From Streptomyces sp. T12 (lineage in GTDB: Bacteria > Actinomycetota > Actinomycetes > Streptomycetales > Streptomycetaceae), in NCBI RefSeq assembly GCF_028736035.1, contig NZ_CP117866.1, forward strand, positions 4,836,001 to 4,900,000: a stretch of 64,000 bases of DNA, read 5' to 3'. The translations under genes were made by a program, and so were the position numbers. The notes under the pieces were generated by a model. That model ran no database searches. It saw only the letters and a list, made by a program, of their open reading frames with translations, and was not told the DNA's origin. Below are positions 1 through 8,589 of the stretch, piece after piece (position 1 is the stretch's first letter; each line of letters opens with the position of its first letter).

Positions 1-12
1 GCGAGAGTTTCG

Positions 13-1419
13 TCAGTGCCGCCCGGCCACCCGGTCGGCGATCCGCGCCAGCCTCGCGGACTCGGCGCTGTTGGTGAGGTGCTCCCGCCGGTCCGCCGCC
101 CGGTAGGTGGCGTACAGCCCGTGCACCCCGAGCCACCGCAGCGGCTCCGGCTCCCACTTGCGCACCTTGTGGCCGACCCAGGGCAGATCGGTCAGCTCGG
201 TGCGCCCGCCCTGGCCGGAGTCCTGCTGCACCAGGTCCCGCAACGTGCGGGCCGCCAGATTGGCGGTGGCGACGCCGGAGCCGACGTAACCGCCCGCCCA
301 GCCAAGCCCCGTCGACCGGTCCAGGGTGACCGTCGCGCACCAGTCGCGCGGCACGCCCAGCACGCCCGACCAGGCGTGCTCGATCCGGACCGGGGCCAGC
401 TGCGGGAAGAAGCGCACGAGGATCTCCCGCAGCGCCTCGACCGTCGCGTCCTGCGTACGCCCGTCGTTGTCGGTCCGCGACCCGAAGCGGTACGGCACCC
501 CGCGCCCGCCCAGCGCGATCCGTCCGTCGGCGGTGCGCTGCGCGTACATGTAGGCGTGCGCCATGTCGCCCAGCGTCTCCCCGCCGTCCCAGCCCACCGA
601 CTCCCACTGCTCCTGTGTCAGCGGCTCGGTGGCGATCATCGAGGAGTTCATGGGCAGCCAGGTCCGCTTCTGGCCCTTCAGGGCGGCCGTGAAGCCCTCG
701 GTGCAGCGCAGCACGTACGGCGCGCGGACGGTGCCGTACGGCGTGACGGCGTGCTTGGGCCGGATCTCCGTCACCGGCGTCAGCTCGTGGATCGTCACAC
801 CGAGCGCCGCCACGGCCGCCGCGAGGCCCTTCACCAGCTTCACCGGGTGCACCCGCGCCCCGTGCGGCGTCCAGGTCGAGCCGACCGCGTCCGCGACCTT
901 GACGCGCTCGGCGGTCTCGCGGGCACCGAACAGCTCGCGGTCCTTCTCGCCGTACGACAGCTCGTGCTCGTGGAAGGCCTTCAGGCGCGCCAACTGGGCG
1001 GGGGTGCGGGCGACTTCGAGGACACCGCCCTTGTGGAGGCCGGCGTCGAAGCCCTCTTCGGTGACGGCTCGGGCGACCTCGTCGACGGTGTCGTTCATGG
1101 CCCGTTGCAGCCGTACGGCGGCCTCGTGGCCGTGCAGCTTCGCGTACCGGTCACGCCCCGCGATGCCGTTGTACAGCCAGCCGCCGTTGCGCCCCGAGGC
1201 GCCGTATCCGCAGAACTTCTGCTCCAGGACGGTGATACGGAGGAAGGGGACCGCCTTCTTCAGGTAGTACGCGGTCCACAGTCCCGTGTAGCCACCGCCC
1301 ACGATCACCACGTCCGCGGAGGCGTCCCCCGCGAGCGGCTCCCGCACCTCGGGGAGGCCGTCGTCCGCGTACCAGAAGGAAATGCCGCCGTTCACGGCAC
1401 CACTCACCGAGCTGCTCAT
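13..1419 (-). CDS. FAD-dependent amine/glycine-type oxidoreductase (DAO family)
   Basis: A 468-residue flavoenzyme of the DAO superfamily. The N-terminal Rossmann motif VVIVGGGYTGLWTAYYLKK (about residues 37-55) binds the ADP of FAD, and GYGASGRNGGWL just after it is typical of gamma-glutamylputrescine/glycine oxidase-like members. The likely reaction is oxidative removal of an amine from a small substrate in the cytoplasm; the substrate cannot be read from sequence. It is transcribed leftward and diverges from the kinase gene at 1473 with only about 53 bases between the starts. No Shine-Dalgarno is visible before the ATG, so the message may be leaderless. The family call is solid; the specific substrate is unknown. 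Confidence 0.85.
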   Translation of the reverse strand: MSSSVSGAVNGGISFWYADDGLPEVREPLAGDASADVVIVGGGYTGLWTAYYLKKAVPFLRITVLEQKFCGYGASGRNGGWLYNGIAGRDRYAKLHGHEAAVRLQRAMNDTVDEVARAVTEEGFDAGLHKGGVLEVARTPAQLARLKAFHEHELSYGEKDRELFGARETAERVKVADAVGSTWTPHGARVHPVKLVKGLAAAVAALGVTIHELTPVTEIRPKHAVTPYGTVRAPYVLRCTEGFTAALKGQKRTWLPMNSSMIATEPLTQEQWESVGWDGGETLGDMAHAYMYAQRTADGRIALGGRGVPYRFGSRTDNDGRTQDATVEALREILVRFFPQLAPVRIEHAWSGVLGVPRDWCATVTLDRSTGLGWAGGYVGSGVATANLAARTLRDLVQQDSGQGGRTELTDLPWVGHKVRKWEPEPLRWLGVHGLYATYRAADRREHLTNSAESARLARIADRVAGRH

Positions 1420-1472
1420 GCGAGGACGTTAATTCGAGTGAGCCGATTCCCCCACCCCGCTACGGTCACAAG

Positions 1473-2360
1473 GTGATCGACATTCCGCAGGAGCTCGCCG
1501 CATCACAGCAGGAGTACAACGGGGAGGCGGGCCGCGCCTTCATCGCCGGACTCCCGGACCTGACGGCCGGCTTCCTCGACCGCTGGGAGCTGACGGTCGA
1601 CGGACGGCCGATGCACGGGGTCTCCGCCCTGGTCCTCCCCGTCCTGCGGCGCGACGGCACCCCGGCCGTCCTGAAGCTGCAACTCCTCGACGAGGAGAGC
1701 GAGGGCGAACCGGTCGCCCTGCGCCTGTGGGACGGCGACGGGGCGGTACGTCTCCTCGACCACGACGAGCCCACCGGCACCATGCTCCTCGAACGCCTCG
1801 ACTCGTCCCGCATGCTCGCGCACCACCCGGAGGCACACGAGTCCGTCCTGGTCATCGCCCGCCTGCTGGCCCACCTCACGTCCTCCCCCGCGCCCGCCGG
1901 CCTGCGCCGCCTCGGCGACATCGCGCAGGCCATGCTGGAGCAGACGCCCTGGGCCCTGGAGCACATCCCGGACCCGGGGGCCCGCCGGATCGTCGCCGAC
2001 TGCGCCGCCGCCGTACGGGAGGTCGTCGACGAACCCGGCGACCGCCTCCTGCACTGGGACCTCCACGACGAGAACGTCCTCGCCTGTGAGCGCGCCCCCT
2101 GGCTCGCCATCGACCCCAAGCCCCTCGCCGGCGACCCCGGCTTCGAGCTGTGGCCGGCCCTCGACAACCGCTTCGACGCCGACGACGTCCGTTGGCGCTT
2201 CGACGCCATGACCGACGTACTCGGCCTGGACCGGGCACGCGCGCGTGCGTGGACGTACGGCCGACTCCTGCAGAACTGCCTGTGGGACATCGAGGACGGC
2301 CGCCCGCTTCAGGAGCGGCAACTGGAAATCGCCAGGCGCCTGCGCGAGCCCCGCGGCTAG
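1473..2360 (+). CDS. aminoglycoside/hydroxyurea phosphotransferase-like kinase
   Basis: A 295-residue protein of the streptomycin 6-kinase (APH) family. The catalytic loop LLHWDLHDENVL (HxDxxxxN, about residues 191-202) and the metal-binding IDPKPLAGDPGFELWP following it are intact, so an active small-molecule kinase is expected. Family members phosphorylate aminoglycosides or hydroxyurea-like substrates; a housekeeping role is equally possible in Streptomyces. The GTG start has no ribosome binding site, and a TACGGT box lies about 7 bases upstream, the pattern of a leaderless transcript. It lies 9 bases before the acetyltransferase gene, so the two probably form one message. Confidence 0.8.
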   Translation: MIDIPQELAASQQEYNGEAGRAFIAGLPDLTAGFLDRWELTVDGRPMHGVSALVLPVLRRDGTPAVLKLQLLDEESEGEPVALRLWDGDGAVRLLDHDEPTGTMLLERLDSSRMLAHHPEAHESVLVIARLLAHLTSSPAPAGLRRLGDIAQAMLEQTPWALEHIPDPGARRIVADCAAAVREVVDEPGDRLLHWDLHDENVLACERAPWLAIDPKPLAGDPGFELWPALDNRFDADDVRWRFDAMTDVLGLDRARARAWTYGRLLQNCLWDIEDGRPLQERQLEIARRLREPRG

Positions 2361-2369
2361 CCTCACCCC

Positions 2370-2864
2370 ATGATTCGCACCGCCACCCCCGCCGACGTCC
2401 CCGCCCTGCACACCCTGATCCGCGAGCTCGCCGAGTACGAGAAGGCCCCGCACGAGGCGAAGGCCACCCCGCAGCAGCTCCACGAGGCCCTCTTCGGCGA
2501 CCGCCCGGCCGCCTACGCGCACATCGCGGCCGACGACGCGACCGGCGAGACCGTCGGCTGCGCGATCTGGTTCCTGAACTTCTCCACCTGGCGCGGCGTC
2601 CACGGCATCTACCTGGAGGACCTCTACGTCCGCCCCACCGCCCGCGGCGCCGGCCACGGCAAGGCGCTGCTCACCGAACTGGCCCGGCTGTGCGTGGAGC
2701 GCGGCTACGAGCGCCTGGAGTGGTCCGTACTGAACTGGAACACCCCGTCCATCGCCTTCTACGAGGCCCTCGGCGCCCGCCCCCAGGACGAGTGGACGGT
2801 GTACCGCCTGACCGACGAGGCGCTCACCGAGCTGGGCGCCGCACCGGAGCGCGGGGCGGCGTGA
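2370..2864 (+). CDS. GNAT family N-acetyltransferase
   Basis: A 164-residue GNAT enzyme. Motif A, LYVRPTARGAGHGKALL (about residues 88-104), is the acetyl-CoA pyrophosphate loop; the region EWSVLNWNTPSIAFYEALGA is the C-terminal signature common to diamine/spermidine acetyltransferase-like members. It follows the kinase at 9 bases and is probably cotranscribed. The polyamine-like affinity is an inference from overall similarity; the acceptor is not known. Confidence 0.83.
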   Translation: MIRTATPADVPALHTLIRELAEYEKAPHEAKATPQQLHEALFGDRPAAYAHIAADDATGETVGCAIWFLNFSTWRGVHGIYLEDLYVRPTARGAGHGKALLTELARLCVERGYERLEWSVLNWNTPSIAFYEALGARPQDEWTVYRLTDEALTELGAAPERGAA

Positions 2865-2909
2865 ACGTCCTGCGCATGACACGCCACCGAATGGGCACGG
2901 CTTCCTGGC

Positions 2910-4061
2910 ATGAGCCACACGAATATGCGCCGCATGAACTCCCCCGCGCCTGAGCCCGACTTCATCCCCGGCCTCGAACTCTCCCGCCGCTTCTACACCG
3001 ACGCCGTACGCCCGTTGCTGGAGGAGGCCGCCCCCGGAGTCCCCCACTCCGCCGCCCGCATGGGCAGCGGCTCCGAGGTCCTCGGCTACGACACCCCGCG
3101 CTCCGCCGACCACGAGTGGGGCCCGCGCCTGCAGGTCTTCCTCCACCGCCACGACGTGCCCCGCCACGCGGCCCACATCAGACACGTCCTCGCCGAGCAC
3201 CTCCCGAAGACGTTCCTCGGCCACCCCACCCACTTCGCCCCCGCGGGAGAGGCGGACCGGGACATCCGCGTCATGCGGCTCACCGACGGCCCCGTCCACC
3301 ACCGCGTCGAAGTCACCGGCACCTCCACCTGGGTCACCGACACCCTCGGCTTCGACCCGGCGCAGGGCATCACCCCGGCCGACTGGCTGGCCACCCCCAC
3401 CCAGCTGCTCGCCGAGGTCACCGGAGGCGCCGTCTTCCACGACGGCCTGCACACCCTCACCCCGTTACGCCGAGCGCTGCGCTGGTACCCCCACGACGTC
3501 TGGCTGTACGTCCTGGCCTGCCAGTGGCAGCGCATCGCGCAGGAGGAGGCCTTCGTGGGCCGCTCGGGCGAGGTCGGCGACGAACTGGGCTCCGCCGTCA
3601 CCGCCGCCCGCCTGGTCCGCGACCTGATGCGGCTCTGCCTCCTGATGGACCGCCGCTACCCCCCGTACGGCAAGTGGCTCGGCAGCGCTTTCGCCCGCAG
3701 CCGCGTCGGCCCCCGCCTGACCCCGGACCTCACGGCCGTCCTCGCCGCCACCGACTGGCACACCCGCGAACAGCACCTCACCCACGCGTACGAGATCGTC
3801 GCGCACCTGCACAACGAGCTCGCCCTGACCGACCGCGTCGCCCCCACCACGCGCCCGTACCACTCCCGCCCTTTCCGGGTGCTGCGCGCCGACCGCTTCA
3901 CCGAGGCCCTCACCGCCCGCATCACCGACCCGGTCCTGCGCGACCTGCCGCTCGTCGGCGCGGTGGACCAGTTCCTCGACAGCACCGACGTCCTGGCCCG
4001 CCCCGAACTGACCAGGGCCGCGGGCCAGGTCATGCGAAAGCCCGGGTCAGAACGGATCTGA
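2910..4061 (+). CDS. DUF4037 domain protein (nucleotidyltransferase-like fold)
   Basis: A 383-residue protein recognised as the DUF4037 family: an N-terminal nucleotidyltransferase-like part containing GSGSEVLGYDTPRSADHEWG, then a helical domain with WYPHDVWLYVLACQWQRIAQEE. Its function is unknown. Three in-frame ATGs (2910, 2925, 2934) lie close together and none has a strong ribosome binding site; the third begins MNSPAPEPDFIPGLELS and may be the true start. The gene converges on the acyltransferase gene to its right and the two reading frames overlap by about 15 bases at their 3' ends. Confidence 0.8.
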   Translation: MSHTNMRRMNSPAPEPDFIPGLELSRRFYTDAVRPLLEEAAPGVPHSAARMGSGSEVLGYDTPRSADHEWGPRLQVFLHRHDVPRHAAHIRHVLAEHLPKTFLGHPTHFAPAGEADRDIRVMRLTDGPVHHRVEVTGTSTWVTDTLGFDPAQGITPADWLATPTQLLAEVTGGAVFHDGLHTLTPLRRALRWYPHDVWLYVLACQWQRIAQEEAFVGRSGEVGDELGSAVTAARLVRDLMRLCLLMDRRYPPYGKWLGSAFARSRVGPRLTPDLTAVLAATDWHTREQHLTHAYEIVAHLHNELALTDRVAPTTRPYHSRPFRVLRADRFTEALTARITDPVLRDLPLVGAVDQFLDSTDVLARPELTRAAGQVMRKPGSERI

Positions 4062-5291
4062 CGCCGCGACCGCTTTCAGCTCCCGCTCCACTGCCTCGCC
4101 GATCGTCCCGGCGTCACCCCCGCGCAGGTTGCTGACGACGGTGAGGGTGTAGGCGTCGGCGGTGTGGACGAGGCAGAGGTTCGCCGTGCCCGGCGGGGAG
4201 AGCTGCGGCAGGGGGACAATGCGCGACAGGGGACGGCCGTGCAAGTGGCTGGGGTTGTCCCGCCACTTGAAAGCGGTGCACAGGCTGGTGGTGAGTTCCG
4301 GGCGTGCCAGCCTCTTGGCCATCACCCCGGCCAGCCACGGCACGGTACGCGCGGCGGCCTGCAGTGCCGGAAGGATCGCGCGATGGGCGTCGCAGCGTCC
4401 GTCGAACGCCGCGACCTCCTCCTGGCACGCCTGCAGACGCGCCACCGGTGATGCGAGGTCGACGGGCAGCGCCATGCGCAGCGCGGTGACGCCGTTGCCG
4501 AGATGGTGGGCGTTGTGGCGGGTCCGCAGGTCCACCGGCACCGTGGCGTAGAAGGGGGTCGGTCCCTTCGGCCAGGACCGCAGGGGACCGTGGCAGGCGC
4601 GCAGGGCACCGGCGTACGTACTCAGCAGAAGCTCGTTGAGTGTCGATCCGCGCCCACCGGCCGGCCGGCGGCGGGCCGTGCGCATGATCTGCGGGTCGAG
4701 CTCGACCACGGCCACCGACGGCCGCGGTTCGCCGGGGGGAGCCGACGGAAGGGGCTGGCCGGGGACCCCGATGCGACGCAGTTCCCTGCACACGGTGGCG
4801 GGAGGAACGGCAGGGCGCTGTTGCCCCGCCGCGAGCGGGTGGGCCGCCCCCTCTCCGAGCGGCCCCGGCGCTACGGCGTCATCCATCAGCAGCCGGAAAA
4901 GGGTCTCCAGGGATCTGCCGTCCAGCAGCGCGTGATGGGCGAGCAGCACGATGGCCTGCCGCGTGACCAGCAGCCGCCACAGTGGCCGTTCGACCGGCAG
5001 CCTGTGACTGACACCGTCGGTGAGCAGGGATTCCAGCTCCTGGTCCGTGGCGGTGATGTGGGCGACGGGATCGAACGGCCGGGCGGCCGACCACCGGTGG
5101 CCCGACAGCGCCGCCGGCCCGGCGGGGGGCTGGAGGACCAGGCTCATCCGGTCCAGCCCGCCCCACCGGTCACGCACCCGGGACCGCACCTGTGCCAGGT
5201 CGAACGGCCCCCCGGGAAACACCGCCGCGATGCCGATCGTCCCCGGCATTCCGTTGCGGAGGTGCCCTTCCTCGATGGCCGTCAGCCTCAT
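4047..5291 (-). CDS. condensation-domain-like acyltransferase A
   Basis: A 414-residue protein that starts MRLTAIEEGHLRNGMPG at position 5291; the frame is open further upstream but that part is unlike the paralogue. The motif LLAHHALLDGRS (HHxxxDG) is the active site of nonribosomal peptide condensation domains, PapA acyltransferases and wax-ester/DGAT enzymes, where the second His is the general base. No adenylation or carrier domain is attached. It is the last gene of a four-gene leftward operon (acyltransferase B, ACP, ketosynthase, this gene), 55 bases after the ketosynthase, and is a clear paralogue of the first gene. A likely role is transfer of an ACP-bound acyl chain to an alcohol or amine; acceptor unknown. 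Confidence 0.72.
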   Translation of the reverse strand: MRLTAIEEGHLRNGMPGTIGIAAVFPGGPFDLAQVRSRVRDRWGGLDRMSLVLQPPAGPAALSGHRWSAARPFDPVAHITATDQELESLLTDGVSHRLPVERPLWRLLVTRQAIVLLAHHALLDGRSLETLFRLLMDDAVAPGPLGEGAAHPLAAGQQRPAVPPATVCRELRRIGVPGQPLPSAPPGEPRPSVAVVELDPQIMRTARRRPAGGRGSTLNELLLSTYAGALRACHGPLRSWPKGPTPFYATVPVDLRTRHNAHHLGNGVTALRMALPVDLASPVARLQACQEEVAAFDGRCDAHRAILPALQAAARTVPWLAGVMAKRLARPELTTSLCTAFKWRDNPSHLHGRPLSRIVPLPQLSPPGTANLCLVHTADAYTLTVVSNLRGGDAGTIGEAVERELKAVAASDPF

Positions 5292-5346
5292 GTTCCAGCC
5301 TCTCGTTCCCAAGCCCCCCTGAGTACTCGCCTCCCGCCTCCCGTGA

Positions 5347-6555
5347 TCAGGCGTGGGGTGAATCGAACACGACACAGGCGTTGTGGCCCCCGAAGGCGAA
5401 GCTGTTGCTGATCACCGGCCCGTCCGGGATCTTGCGTGGCTCAGCGGTGACCACATCCAGTTCGCATCGCGGGTCCAGCCGCGTGAGATGAGCCGTCGGA
5501 GGCGCGAGCCCTTCGTGCACGGACCACGCCGTGATCACGGCTTCCAGCGCTCCCGCCAGCCCCAACCCGTGCCCGGTCACAGCCTTGGGTGCGGTCACCG
5601 GCACGGCACGCGAGCCGAACAGGGCGCTGATCGCCCGCGCTTCCGCGAGGTCGTTCAACTCGGTTCCGGTGCCGTGCGCGTTGACATGAGTCACGGCGTC
5701 GGCCGTCGTACCGGCGTCGACGAGCGCCTGCTCCATGCACGCCCGCGCACCGGCACCGTCGGGATGCGGTGCCGTGAGGTGGTGGGCGTCGGAGGTACGG
5801 CCGTATCCGGTCAGCGTGGCGTAGATCCGGGCGCCCCGCGCGCGGGCGAGGTCCAGCCGTTCCAGCACCAGGAACGCAGCCCCTTCGGCGAGGACGAATC
5901 CCTGCCGCCCGACGTCGAACGGCCGTGACGCGGCGGCGGGATCCTCGCACTCGGTGACCATCGCACCGGCCCGCCCGAAGGCCAGCGCGGTCGTCGGGGT
6001 CAGGGGGCTGTCGTGGCCTCCCGCCACCACCACGTCCGCACACCCGGCCCGGATCATCTGCATCGCCTCCCCCACCGCATGCGTCCCGGAGGCACAGGCG
6101 GTGGAGACCGTCAGGCTCGGGCCGGTGATACCGAGCCGGGCACTGATCCAGTACGCCCCCGCGTTGTGCATCAGCCGAGGCGCGTACAGCACATCGGGAT
6201 GCCCGATGCCGTTCTCCTGACTGATCACCCCGCCGTAGCCGGTGCCGGTGACCACCGCCCGCCGACCGGCTGCGACATGGAGCCCGCCGGCGTCCTCGAC
6301 GGCGTCCGCGGCCGCGCACACGGCCATCTGCACCGAACGGTCGGCCCGCCGTACCTCCTTGGGCGTCAGATAACCGCCCGGGTCGAAGTCGGGCATCGCA
6401 CACGCCGGGTACACCACTGCGCCCTCGTCGTCGAAAACATGCAGCGACGTCGCCGAACGGCACTCCGCCAGGCTCTCCCACAGCGCTGCCGGACTCGCTC
6501 CGGCGGCGCACCGCACTCCCAGGCCGGTGACGGCGACAGCGGGTCGGCGGATCAT
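5347..6555 (-). CDS. beta-ketoacyl-ACP synthase (KAS II-like, free-standing)
   Basis: A 402-residue ketosynthase with complete catalytic residues: the nucleophilic Cys in VSTACASGTHA (about residue 158), the first His in VNAHGTGTELND and the second in TGHGLGLAGA. It should decarboxylate malonyl-ACP and extend an acyl chain by two carbons. No chain-length-factor partner, ketoreductase or acyltransferase is encoded nearby, which is unusual for a type II polyketide pathway. Its ATG overlaps the stop of the ACP gene by 4 bases (ATGA), indicating translational coupling. It is more like FabF than the primary fatty acid enzyme, but its product cannot be assigned. Confidence 0.87.
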   Translation of the reverse strand: MIRRPAVAVTGLGVRCAAGASPAALWESLAECRSATSLHVFDDEGAVVYPACAMPDFDPGGYLTPKEVRRADRSVQMAVCAAADAVEDAGGLHVAAGRRAVVTGTGYGGVISQENGIGHPDVLYAPRLMHNAGAYWISARLGITGPSLTVSTACASGTHAVGEAMQMIRAGCADVVVAGGHDSPLTPTTALAFGRAGAMVTECEDPAAASRPFDVGRQGFVLAEGAAFLVLERLDLARARGARIYATLTGYGRTSDAHHLTAPHPDGAGARACMEQALVDAGTTADAVTHVNAHGTGTELNDLAEARAISALFGSRAVPVTAPKAVTGHGLGLAGALEAVITAWSVHEGLAPPTAHLTRLDPRCELDVVTAEPRKIPDGPVISNSFAFGGHNACVVFDSPHA

Positions 6556-6827
6556 CGGGCGAGGGGGCTGCGGGCGGCATGGGTGCGCAGCCTCACGATG
6601 AGGTCGGCCACATCACCCACGGTGGACACTCCGGCCTTGTCGGTCCCCTTCAGGGACACTCCGAACAGCTCCTCCGACGCCACTTCCAGCTCGGTGATGT
6701 CCAGGCTGTCGGCTCCCAGGTCGGCCACCAGCCGGGCCTGCGGCACGACCGCCTCCGGCGGCACCGACATCACCCGCGCGCACAGCGGGCGCAGTGCTTC
6801 CCATACGTCGCCGTGTTCCACATCCAT
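6552..6827 (-). CDS. acyl carrier protein
   Basis: A 91-residue carrier protein. The motif LGADSLDITELE contains the Ser that receives the phosphopantetheine arm (about residue 44). A good ribosome binding site (GGAGG, 8 bases before the ATG) precedes it. It lies 37 bases after acyltransferase B and overlaps the ketosynthase, so it is the dedicated carrier of this small operon, distinct from the housekeeping AcpP. Confidence 0.9.
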   Translation of the reverse strand: MDVEHGDVWEALRPLCARVMSVPPEAVVPQARLVADLGADSLDITELEVASEELFGVSLKGTDKAGVSTVGDVADLIVRLRTHAARSPLAR

Positions 6828-6864
6828 GCAACTGCCTCCATCTCCTGGTGCCGTCAGGGCTGAC

Positions 6865-8139
6865 TCACACCGACGGCGTCGCCGTCCGGGCCCATGTCTC
6901 GAACTCCGTGACGACCGCGTCGGCGAGCCGTCTCGCGTCGTTCGGGCGCAGGTTGCACACCGCGGTGAGCGTGAACGCGTCCCCCGCCTGTGCCAGGGCG
7001 AAGCTGACCGTGCCCGGGTGCTGCAAGGGCGGCAGCCCGACCGTGCGCACGAGCCGACGGTCCTGGAAGACGCTCGATCCGCCGGGCCACTTCATGGCCG
7101 TGGTCGCGGTCGCCGCGAAGCAGGAGTGCCGGCCGCGGTCGGCCAGCAGCCTGGTCACCCAAGGGCCCGTCCGGCGTACCGCCTCCGCCGCGGGGAACAG
7201 CACGGTGGCGTGCACCGCGGCCCGGTCGGGGACGGTGGCCATCGCGGCCTGACACGCCCGCAGCCGCGCCACGGGACCGTCCACGTCGACGGGCAACGGA
7301 ACCCGAACGACTGTGAGCGTGTTCCCGAGTTCTCTCGGATTCGCCCGGGTGCGCAGATCACACGGTACGGCCGTGTACACGGGTTCATCCCGCTGCCGCC
7401 ACCGCCGTACCGGCCCGTACTGGGTCCGCAGCGCCCCGGCCACCGCACCCACGAGCAGCTCGTTCAACGTCGCGCCCCGGCCGTCGGCCGGCTGTCGGCG
7501 GGCGGATCGGACCGTGTGCGCGGACAGTTCGCTCACCGCGACCGAGGGATACGTCTGCTCCGCCGGCCGCATCGGAAGGGCCTGTCCCGCGGCCGCCATC
7601 GCCCTGAGCTCCCTGCCCGCCGCCCGCAGCCCGGTACGCGACAGCGCCGCCGACCGGCCCGGCTCCCTCGTCTCCACGGGGCTGTCCATCAACAAGCGCA
7701 TCAACGTCGCCAGGGAGCGCCCGTCCAGCAGCACATGCTGGGCCACGAGCGCCAGAGCGAAGTCGCCGCCGTGCGCCGCGTCCGGGACCACGAAGAGCCG
7801 CCAGGGCGGCACGCCACCGCCGAGCGGCCGGTCCACGCTCTCCGCCCACAGGTCGTCCAACTTGTTGCGTGCCACGGTGACATGTACAGCCGGATCGAAC
7901 GGTCCCGGTACGGCCCACCGCACCCGCCCCGGCCGCGCCGTCCCGCCGTCGCCCGGTGAACGGTCGAGCACACAGTTCATCCGCTCCAGGCCCGTCCACC
8001 GCTCGGCGACACGCGCCCGCACCCGCTCCACATCGGGCCGCTCACCGGCGAAGACCGTCGCCAGTCCGATGACTCCCGGACACCCGTTGAGCAGCAACAT
8101 CTCGTCGGCACAGGACAGTCTCATGCGATACGCCGCCAT
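6865..8139 (-). CDS. condensation-domain-like acyltransferase B
   Basis: A 424-residue paralogue of acyltransferase A and the first gene of the operon. Start chosen at 8139 (MAAYRMRLSCADEM) because AAGGAAGAGG lies directly before it; an internal ATG at 8124 is the alternative. The active-site motif here is VAQHVLLDGRS: the first His of HHxxxDG is replaced by Gln while the catalytic second His and the DG are kept. That change could alter substrate positioning rather than abolish activity. Shared segments with A (MNCVL/MSLVL, ATLNELL, NxLTVVRxPLPVD) show descent from one duplication. Substrates unknown. Confidence 0.7.
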   Translation of the reverse strand: MAAYRMRLSCADEMLLLNGCPGVIGLATVFAGERPDVERVRARVAERWTGLERMNCVLDRSPGDGGTARPGRVRWAVPGPFDPAVHVTVARNKLDDLWAESVDRPLGGGVPPWRLFVVPDAAHGGDFALALVAQHVLLDGRSLATLMRLLMDSPVETREPGRSAALSRTGLRAAGRELRAMAAAGQALPMRPAEQTYPSVAVSELSAHTVRSARRQPADGRGATLNELLVGAVAGALRTQYGPVRRWRQRDEPVYTAVPCDLRTRANPRELGNTLTVVRVPLPVDVDGPVARLRACQAAMATVPDRAAVHATVLFPAAEAVRRTGPWVTRLLADRGRHSCFAATATTAMKWPGGSSVFQDRRLVRTVGLPPLQHPGTVSFALAQAGDAFTLTAVCNLRPNDARRLADAVVTEFETWARTATPSV

Positions 8140-8182
8140 CCTCTTCCTTTGCTGTCCGCCGCCGACGAGCTCCGACCTCACA

Positions 8183-8219
8183 GTCCGACGCCCGCCCCGT
8201 GGTGGAGCGGGCGTCGGAC
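8183..8219 (-). terminator. rho-independent terminator of the small secreted protein gene
   Basis: A perfect 13-bp stem with an 11-base loop, just beyond the stop of the leftward gene at 8237. It separates that gene from the acyltransferase operon. Confidence 0.7.
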
Positions 8220-8236
8220 CTAACGCTTCACACGGG

Positions 8237-8515
8237 CTACTTGACCGCGCTGTTGCAGCCCATGTCCGAACCGAGGTGGCTGGGCTGCGCACCCGGCGAC
8301 CCTTCGCCGTTGAGCGCGTTGGCCACCGCGCCGTTGAGGACGCCGAGGCTGCCGAGGACGTCGATGTTCATGTCGTGCGAGCGGCACTCGATGCCCTGCG
8401 TGATGTCGAGGTCGTGGGCCCCACCCTCGCCGTGCGCGAAGGCGGTGCCGACGCCGAAGGAACCGACGCTGCCGAGGACGGCGCCCAGGAGGGCGACCTT
8501 CTGAAGCTTGTGCAT
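8237..8515 (-). CDS. small secreted two-cysteine protein, set 1 (member a)
   Basis: A 92-residue protein with a signal peptide (MHKLQKVALLGAVLGSVGSF... cleaved near AFA-HG) and a short mature region holding two Cys residues 42 positions apart (ECRSHD and MGCN). Between them is a hydrophobic, Gly/Asn-rich stretch with the core LGxLGVLNGxxxNxLNGEG. It is clearly homologous to the proteins at 10803 and 11355. The plan (signal peptide, about 60 mature residues, one Cys pair, hydrophobic middle) recalls chaplins, but the sequence is not a chaplin. A surface or extracellular structural role is an inference. A ribosome binding site CGGAGAAG precedes the ATG. Confidence 0.85.
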   Translation of the reverse strand: MHKLQKVALLGAVLGSVGSFGVGTAFAHGEGGAHDLDITQGIECRSHDMNIDVLGSLGVLNGAVANALNGEGSPGAQPSHLGSDMGCNSAVK

Positions 8516-8589
8516 TACTTCTCCGTTGGTCTAGCGGATGTGCTGTGCAGCAGATCGAGTTGGGACGGTGGATACGTACGGAAAGGCCC

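Noticed and set aside
1503..3452. A long reverse-strand open frame of about 650 codons across the kinase, acetyltransferase and DUF4037 genes
   Set aside because: It is a by-product of high GC: Gly/Val/Ala-rich, no known domain, no ribosome binding site, and it lies opposite three well-supported genes.
6013..7959. A forward-strand open frame of about 650 codons across the KS/ACP/acyltransferase operon
   Set aside because: Arg/Pro/His-rich translation with no domain; the reverse-strand genes carry complete catalytic motifs.
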